This document shows, piece after piece, positions 1 through 3,889 of a stretch of DNA of 6,868 nucleotides. The translations under genes and the position numbers were made by a program. The stretch is from positions 1-6,868 of the forward strand of contig JAKATV010000462.1 of the NCBI GenBank assembly GCA_021818565.1, read 5' to 3'. Source of the DNA: Planctomycetota bacterium. Lineage in GTDB: Bacteria > Planctomycetota > Phycisphaerae > WQYP01. How positions within the stretch are numbered: the first letter of the stretch is position 1; every line of letters begins with the position of its first letter. A model generated the notes under the pieces. It saw nothing but the letters and a program-made list of their open reading frames with translations, did not search any database and had not been told where the DNA came from.

Positions 1-681
1 AAATTAAGACGCCTATTTCAAGGACTATTGGCCCTGCGTAGAAGCCTGCCTAAGCGTGATCAGTTATTGCAACGCATGGGCGTGTTGCGGCACGAAGCCG
101 GACGTGCTGCGGCTCTGGTATCCATTACTATTCCCCAAGCCCACGAGTCGGTAACGAAGGAAACATTCCACTACCGTTTACACGTTGAGAAGTTCAAGGA
201 GGCGGAGAGGCTTGATGGCCATTATCTTCTGCGTACCAGTTTAAAGGCCGAGAATCCCGAAGTGCTCTGGCAGAGATATACCCAACTGACCCAAATAGAG
301 GCTGCCTTCAAATGCCTCAAGAGCGACTTGAATATTCGGCCTATTCATCATCAGGTTCAGTCGCGCGTAGAGGCCCATATCTTTGTGGCCTTCATGGGCT
401 ATGCACTCATGGCCACCTTACAGATGCGTACGCGGCAACACGCTGCGGGTCTGACGCCTCGCGCGGTACTGGAGCAACTTGCGGGGATAAAGATGATCGA
501 TGTGCATCTTCCGGTCAATGACGGAAGATGCCTGGTGATGCCGCGTTATACCGAACCGGCACCGGAGCAGCAGTTACTGTTAACCAAGCTGGGCCTGGAG
601 CTTCCGCAACAGCCGCCACCGAAGATTTACCCCGATGCCAAAGCGGCCCAGGCACCGCATCAGGAGGGACCAAGCCACTAA
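1..681 (+). CDS. IS1634-family (IS4 superfamily) DDE transposase, C-terminal part, 5' end outside window
   Basis: This is the C-terminal 226 residues of a cut-and-paste DDE transposase. The frame is open from base 1 with no stop, so the gene begins beyond the left edge; a TTG at 28 is only an internal codon. Family features are the LDGHYLLRTSL segment, then a W-x-x-Y helix leading to QIEAAFKCLKSDLNIRPIHHQ (the IE glutamate, about residue 100 of the visible part, fits the catalytic E). These are followed by EAHIFVAFMGYALM, GLTPRAVLE and a proline-rich ELPQQPPPKIYPDA tail, all in the order usual for IS1634 transposases. The catalytic aspartates must lie upstream and cannot be checked. The 3' end looks natural, with a TAA stop after a variable hydrophilic tail. 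Whether the copy is functional cannot be judged from this window. It faces the IS630 remnant tail to tail. Confidence 0.85.
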   Translation, partial: KLRRLFQGLLALRRSLPKRDQLLQRMGVLRHEAGRAAALVSITIPQAHESVTKETFHYRLHVEKFKEAERLDGHYLLRTSLKAENPEVLWQRYTQLTQIEAAFKCLKSDLNIRPIHHQVQSRVEAHIFVAFMGYALMATLQMRTRQHAAGLTPRAVLEQLAGIKMIDVHLPVNDGRCLVMPRYTEPAPEQQLLLTKLGLELPQQPPPKIYPDAKAAQAPHQEGPSH

Positions 682-768
682 GTGGACCATGCGTTTATGG
701 TACAGACTTTTCCCCCTGGTTGAGCGCCAGAGCCTTTTTTAGTGCCGAAGTGCGAAGGTTGGGTTAGG
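682..768. other. Short noncoding 3' end of the IS1634-type element, probable element tip
   Basis: This is the stretch between the IS1634 stop codon and the conserved part of the IS630 remnant. It contains a short TTTTTT run and then AGTGCCGAAGTGCGAAGGTT near 741-760. That second sequence resembles the kind of terminal motif seen after such transposases, and it also encodes the last residues of the opposing IS630 frame (NPTFALRH). Those residues are not typical of an IS630 C-terminus, which suggests that the IS630 frame runs out into the neighbouring element tip. The matching left tip is outside the window, so the exact boundary cannot be confirmed. Confidence 0.35.
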
Positions 769-1132
769 ATAGACGCTGATGAGCTTTCTGCGGGCGTCTG
801 CTATCTGCATGTGCCATTGGACGCCTTTTTGTTGTGCATTGACATCCGACGACCACGCGGCCGTTTCCCGACGCAGGGTCTCAAGGTCACCCAACCGCCT
901 TCCGGCAACACATTGGCGTGTGAGAGAACTGAGTTCATTTTCCGCGATGTTCAGCCAACTGCCGTGCTTGGGGGTATGGCGAAACTCCAGGCGGCCCACC
1001 AGCCGCCGGGCACGCTCGGGATCGAACACCTCGTAAAAAGCGCCCTTGGTATGCGTATTGAGGTTGTCGCATACCAGCACCACGCGCGGACAATCCGCGT
1101 AACGTCCCTCCAATAATCGCGCCTTTTCTCCC
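739..1132 (-). pseudogene. IS630-family transposase, C-terminal fragment truncated by the IS256 structure
   Basis: About 130 residues of the C-terminal catalytic half of an IS630 (Tc1/mariner-like) transposase. Visible motifs are CPRVVLVCDNLNTH, holding the second catalytic aspartate, and FRHTPKHGSWLNIAENELS, holding the final acidic residue of the DDE triad. They are followed by the usual arginine-rich LTRQCVAGRRL and a QIADARRKLISVYP end. A complete member is roughly 340-360 residues, so more than half is missing, including the first aspartate. The homologous frame can be read upstream to about 1132 (GEKARLLEGRYADC) and then passes into the IS256 tip. The missing N-terminal half is not found on the far side of the IS256 structure. 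Deletion therefore accompanied or followed insertion. The last eight residues probably come from the adjacent IS1634 tip. No function is expected. Confidence 0.85.
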
Positions 1133-1248
1133 GGGCTACTATTAAAAGTTGTGAACGGAATAAAAAAGGCGGCGTAACCTAAATAAGATGTTTCACCATA
1201 ATTCTTTTTCAGGAGTACGCCACCATGAGTAACAGTATGACAGTAACG
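1133..1248 (+). repeat. Left long terminal inverted repeat (outer IS256 end with RBS and start codon)
   Basis: This segment is an inverted copy of 2509-2630. The outer 51 bases (1133-1183) match 2580-2630 at 46 positions by hand alignment. The inner 45 bases (1204-1248) match 2509-2553 at 42 positions. The middle part is diverged and six bases shorter than its partner. The inner block includes the ribosome binding site AGGAGT (1211-1216), the spacer GTACGCCACC and an ATG at 1225. IS256 inverted repeats are normally only about 20-30 bp, so a repeat that includes the translation start is unusual. Confidence 0.85.
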
Positions 1249-1299
1249 TTGGCAGAGCTACTGTCAAATGTTGTGGACAGAAGATTTTCAGGCGGCTGA
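1225..1299 (+). pseudogene. Vestigial start of a second IS256-type transposase (24-codon frame)
   Basis: The ATG at 1225 has an AGGAGT site eight bases upstream, identical in layout to the start of the intact transposase. The frame reads MSNSMTVTLAELLSN and stops at TGA 1297-1299. Its first residues match the start of the intact protein (MGNSMTET) and then diverge, as a relative rather than an identical copy would. From about codon 11 on, the codons come from the internal IS256 tip (1255 on), so only about ten codons are original. It overlaps the end of the minus-strand transposase by 12 bases, tail to tail. The peptide could be translated but probably has no role. Confidence 0.6.
1255..1278 (+). 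repeat. Internal IS256 tip, probable true left end of the intact element
   Basis: These 24 bases match the inverted right tip (2607-2630) at 21 positions, including the outermost GAGCTACT, which the outer left tip (GGGCTACT) matches less well. It begins nine bases beyond the transposase stop codon, reading outward to its end, which is the normal position for an IS256 end. It is a direct repeat of the tip at 1133. Confidence 0.75.
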
Positions 1300-2532
1300 T
1301 TTTTTGATACCGTCCTCGTAAATAATCCCGACGATAATATCCTTTATCTGCTCGGCCCCGTTGAGTCGCTGGAAGTTTCTCTGGGCGCTCTGGCCGAGCT
1401 TGTAAACCATCGCCAGGCATGCCGCACGGCTGGCGTTGTTTCGTGTCTTGTTGTGCCGCAGTCTTACCGTCGAGAACATGCTCTCAATCGGATTGGACGT
1501 GCGAATGTGCGTCCAGTGTTTAGCCGGAAAATCGTAAAACGTCAGCAGCCTTTCCCGATCTTTCTTCAGGCACTCAACGGCGGAGGAATATTTATCCTGG
1601 TAGGTTTCGATGAATAGATCAAACGCCTTGTTGGCATCGGCTTTCGTCTGGGCCATCCAAATCTGCCGCAATTTATGGTTGGCCTCTTTGCCCAGCCGAT
1701 CGGGAAGCTTACTTACGACATTGGCTGCCTTATGTACCCAACACCGCTGCTGGCGTGTGTCGGGATAGATTTTCTCCAACGCCGTCCAGAATCCCAATGC
1801 TCCATCACCGATGGCCAGTTTTGCAGCGGTGGTCAATCCCCGGCTTTTCACATCCAGTAATACGTTGGTCCATGATTGCTCGCTTTCCCGGTAGCCATCG
1901 GCAATCGCCAGGATTTCTTTTTCGCCGGTTTCCGTAGCTCCCAGGAGCACCAGAATGCACGCCCGGTTTTCCTCCATACGAATATTGAAATAAATGCCGT
2001 CCGCCCAGATATACACGTACTGCTTGTCCGCCAGCGAACGCTTATTCCAATGAACGTATTGCTTCTGCCAGGATTCGACCAGCCGGGATACCGTGGAAGG
2101 TGATACGCCCTTGGCCAGTGGCCCCAGCAATGATTCCAGCGGCTCGCCCATGTCATTAGTGCTTATTCCGTAGAGATACATCCACGGAATCGCTTCATCC
2201 AAGCTTTGCGTCCGTCGCAGGTACGGGGGCAATATCTTGCGATCAAACGTTTCCCGCTGATCCGCTGGACGGCGATCTTCTATTCGGGGCTGACGAATCG
2301 GTAACATCCCAATGCCGGTCATGACCTTCCGTTCCGGCAGATAGCCATTGCGAACCACCTGGCGATGGCCTTGGGCATCTACCTGATCGGCACGCGCTGC
2401 AACCCACGCTTCGGCTTCGATTCGCACCGCCTCGGCCAGCAAACGCTGTGCTCCGTCCCGCAGCACCTCTGTCAGTGCGTCGCTGCACACCGTGCTTGGA
2501 AATTTCATCGTTTCTGTCATACTGTTACCCAT
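1288..2532 (-). CDS. IS256-family (Mutator-type) transposase, full length
   Basis: A 414-residue DDE transposase of the Mutator/IS256 family, a normal length for the group. These enzymes move DNA by a copy-out-paste-in mechanism. The catalytic triad is visible: D178 in YIWADGIYF, D243 in LAIGDGALGFW, and E350 in TSNPIESMFSTVR. The family RCWVHK motif lies at 263-268. The N-terminal 30-160 region (GAQRLLAEAV, RNGYLPER, ISTNDMGEPLESLLG, VSPSTVSRL) fits the DNA-binding part of IS256 enzymes. The ATG at 2530-2532 was chosen because AGGAGT lies eight bases upstream and the same start layout is copied at the other end of the structure. No frameshift or internal stop was seen, so the protein is potentially active. 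The TGA stop lies inside the internal tip. Confidence 0.95.
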   Translation of the reverse strand: MGNSMTETMKFPSTVCSDALTEVLRDGAQRLLAEAVRIEAEAWVAARADQVDAQGHRQVVRNGYLPERKVMTGIGMLPIRQPRIEDRRPADQRETFDRKILPPYLRRTQSLDEAIPWMYLYGISTNDMGEPLESLLGPLAKGVSPSTVSRLVESWQKQYVHWNKRSLADKQYVYIWADGIYFNIRMEENRACILVLLGATETGEKEILAIADGYRESEQSWTNVLLDVKSRGLTTAAKLAIGDGALGFWTALEKIYPDTRQQRCWVHKAANVVSKLPDRLGKEANHKLRQIWMAQTKADANKAFDLFIETYQDKYSSAVECLKKDRERLLTFYDFPAKHWTHIRTSNPIESMFSTVRLRHNKTRNNASRAACLAMVYKLGQSAQRNFQRLNGAEQIKDIIVGIIYEDGIKKSAA

Positions 2533-2540
2533 GGTGGCGT

Positions 2541-2546
2541 ACTCCT
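2541..2546 (-). promoter_or_regulatory. Ribosome binding site of the IS256 transposase
   Basis: AGGAGT on the minus strand, with an eight-base spacer to the ATG at 2532. This spacing supports the start choice over the second methionine four codons later. Confidence 0.75.
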
Positions 2547-2567
2547 AAAAAAGAACATTGAAAATAC

Positions 2568-2585
2568 CCTAAAACACCTTTTAGG
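2568..2585 (-). promoter_or_regulatory. Small hairpin in the IS256 leader
   Basis: A perfect seven-base stem, CCTAAAA with TTTTAGG, around a four-base loop. It lies about 35 bases upstream of the transposase start codon and inside the right repeat. The corresponding left repeat lacks it because this is where the two repeats diverge. It could form in RNA read in from outside, as protective leader hairpins do in some other insertion sequences. The stem is A/T-rich and weak, so a role is only a suggestion. Confidence 0.3.
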
Positions 2586-2630
2586 TTACGCCGCCTCTTT
2601 TCTCCCGTCCACAACTTTTAATAGTAGCTC

Positions 2631-2688
2631 CTGCGCCCGCCGCAACCCCGCCGTCACACGAGCCACTAATCGGCAATTTGTGCAACAT
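2631..2688 (-). pseudogene. Start of an unrecognised gene cut off by the IS256 structure
   Basis: The ATG at 2686-2688 is preceded by AGGAGG nine bases upstream (2698-2703), the strongest ribosome binding site in the window. The frame reads MLHKLPISGSCDGGVAAGA and then enters the IS256 tip at 2630, ending at TAA 2581-2583 after 35 codons in total. It lies 61 bases after the Sel1 gene stop on the same strand, so it would be the third gene of the RHS-Sel1 operon. The remainder of the gene is not seen on the far side of the IS256 structure. Nineteen residues are too few to identify a family, and a chance frame is possible. Confidence 0.4.
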
Positions 2689-2749
2689 ATCCGTTAACCT
2701 CCTGAGCGATGACGGAAAACTTGGTGCGGGCAAGTGCCGGGCCACCGCG

Positions 2750-3874
2750 TCATTTCACCGGTACCGGTGATACGTTCAAAAGCGACGCCAAGCTCGGGAT
2801 GGCCGACGAGGAGCCAGCAAGGGCTGCCCTAATCAGCCACCTAGTTGCGCCCGCGAGATTTTTCTTTTCCCCTAAAGTGCCACCAAGTTGATCAATCAAC
2901 GCGATGGATGCCATTGCCTCTACGTCGCCCTGATCGGCTGCTCTACGCAGCCATAGCTTCGCGTTTTTGTAATTGCTGCCAGGTGATATAGTGAGATCGT
3001 GGTTTATAAGCGGTTGGAGTAACCATGCCTTCGATTGCTCGGGATTGCGGGCTGCGAAGGCGGCCAGCATATAAAGGTTGCCCATGTATTCCTCTGCAAT
3101 CGGTGTGCCTGTGGCCGCCGCACGATGAAACCAGGAAATCGCTACTTTCGCGTCCTTCTTCACACCCCAGCCTTCGCGATAAAGCCAACCGATCCTGCTC
3201 ATCGCGTTCCCGTCACCTGCGGCGGCAGCCTTGCGGTACCACACCATCGCTCGGTGGTAGTCCACTGGCTCCATGCAGCCGTGCTGGCGGAGCCATCCCG
3301 CCGCTACCATTGCGGGCCCTTTTCCGGCCTTCGCCTCTTTCCGTACCCATTGCAGAGCTCCCTCTTTAGCTGAGAGGGCAAACCGTTTTGATTTCCAGAG
3401 AAGACCGAGCCTCCGAAGGGCGTCTAGGCTGCCCAGTGTGGCTGCGTGTGCATACCATTCGGCTGCCGTCTTACGATTTCGTTTAACACCGCATCCACCC
3501 TCATAAAACTTGCCGAGCTTGAGCATCGCGCCAATATCCCCGGTGGCCGCCGCCTTACGAGACCATGCGATCGACTTCCGTAAACTGATGAGAACGCCCT
3601 CCCCCTCGGCGTAATCGGCCGCCAACTTGTCCATCGCCGACACGTTCCCCAGCCGGGCCGCGCCTTGCAGATACCGGCGCGACAGGGAGTAATGTGCCTG
3701 TTGTTCCAACGAGATTCCGCGTTTGAGATACATCATCCCCGGCTCTGTGGAGCGGGCATTGAGGGCGGTGCCCGCACCGGTAGGTGCGCCGGCGGCCAAT
3801 GCTCCAAGCCCGGAAGATACCGCTAAGGAAATTACAGCGACAGCCAGCCCTGTTTGGCCAAATGGATTGTTCAT
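2750..3874 (-). CDS. Secreted or membrane-anchored Sel1-like repeat protein
   Basis: A 374-residue protein made mostly of Sel1-like repeats, alpha-helical TPR relatives that act as protein-interaction scaffolds. About seven degenerate repeats run from residue 79 to 355. Good examples are AMLKLGKFYEGGCGVKRNRK (116-135), AMSRIGWLYREGWGVKKDAK (224-243) and WYRKAAAAGD (212-221). Residues 8-29 form a hydrophobic segment ending in ALAAG, which reads as a signal peptide or N-terminal anchor, so export is likely. It has no lysine or arginine before the hydrophobic core, which is unusual for a Sec signal. The ATG at 3874 has AGGAG nine bases upstream. The gene begins 15 bases after the RHS stop, strongly suggesting co-transcription. 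No catalytic motif is visible. A role as partner or immunity protein for the RHS protein is inferred from position only. Confidence 0.85.
   Translation of the reverse strand: MNNPFGQTGLAVAVISLAVSSGLGALAAGAPTGAGTALNARSTEPGMMYLKRGISLEQQAHYSLSRRYLQGAARLGNVSAMDKLAADYAEGEGVLISLRKSIAWSRKAAATGDIGAMLKLGKFYEGGCGVKRNRKTAAEWYAHAATLGSLDALRRLGLLWKSKRFALSAKEGALQWVRKEAKAGKGPAMVAAGWLRQHGCMEPVDYHRAMVWYRKAAAAGDGNAMSRIGWLYREGWGVKKDAKVAISWFHRAAATGTPIAEEYMGNLYMLAAFAARNPEQSKAWLLQPLINHDLTISPGSNYKNAKLWLRRAADQGDVEAMASIALIDQLGGTLGEKKNLAGATRWLIRAALAGSSSAIPSLASLLNVSPVPVK
2755..2770. repeat. Perfect 16-bp palindrome at the end of the Sel1 gene
   Basis: TCACCGGTACCGGTGA is its own reverse complement. It lies in the last codons of the Sel1 gene (the SPVPV residues), just before the stop. 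There is no T-run after it, so it is not a typical terminator. The Val-Pro-Val codons partly force the symmetry. Confidence 0.4.
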
Positions 3875-3883
3875 CGCGGGATA

Positions 3884-3888
3884 CTCCT
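3884..3888 (-). promoter_or_regulatory. Ribosome binding site of the Sel1 gene, directly after the RHS stop
   Basis: AGGAG on the minus strand lies one base after the RHS TGA (3890-3892) and nine bases before the Sel1 ATG. A ribosome finishing the RHS gene would sit over this site, which favours coupled translation of the two genes. Confidence 0.75.
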
Positions 3889-3889
3889 C

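Larger units (their letters stand above)
1133..2630 (-). mobile_element. IS256-family insertion structure with an extra inverted 5' end at its left side
   Basis: The unit of about 1.5 kb is bounded by inverted tips: GGGCTACTATTAAAAGTTGT at 1133 and GAGCTACTATTAAAAGTTGT reading leftward from 2630. It carries one intact IS256-type transposase on the minus strand. A third tip, GAGCTACTGTCAAATGTTGT, lies inside at 1255, just after the transposase stop. The span 1255-2630 (1376 bp) is the usual size of an IS256 element, so the canonical element is probably 1255-2630. The 122 bases 1133-1254 would then be the start end of a second related copy in the opposite orientation. Eight-base flanks of either possible unit (1125-1132 or 1247-1254 against 2631-2638) do not match, so no target duplication is visible. 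Confidence 0.8.
2509..2630 (-). repeat. Right long terminal inverted repeat of the IS256 structure
   Basis: Inverted partner of 1133-1248. It holds the outer tip (2607-2630), a conserved GGCGGCGTAACCTAAA block near 2580-2595, the transposase ribosome binding site and its first eight codons. The tip adjoins the truncated reading frame that starts at 2688. Confidence 0.85.

Noticed and set aside
528..767. Plus-strand frame ending FSPWLSARAFFSAEVRRLG
   Set aside because: It overlaps the IS1634 transposase in another frame and ends in the element tip. Its protein-like ending probably reflects recurring IS end sequence, not a gene.
742..1116. Plus-strand 124-codon frame
   Set aside because: It is the antisense of the IS630 fragment, which has clear family motifs on the minus strand.
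1125..2638. Search for a target-site duplication around the IS256 structure
   Set aside because: The eight bases left of 1133 (TTTCTCCC) and right of 2630 (CTGCGCCC) share only 5 of 8 positions, and the flank of the inner tip (CGTTGGCA) does not match either. No duplication is claimed.
2755..2770. Palindrome considered as a transcription terminator
   Set aside because: No T-run follows on the minus strand, it lies inside the coding sequence, and a further possible operon gene lies downstream.
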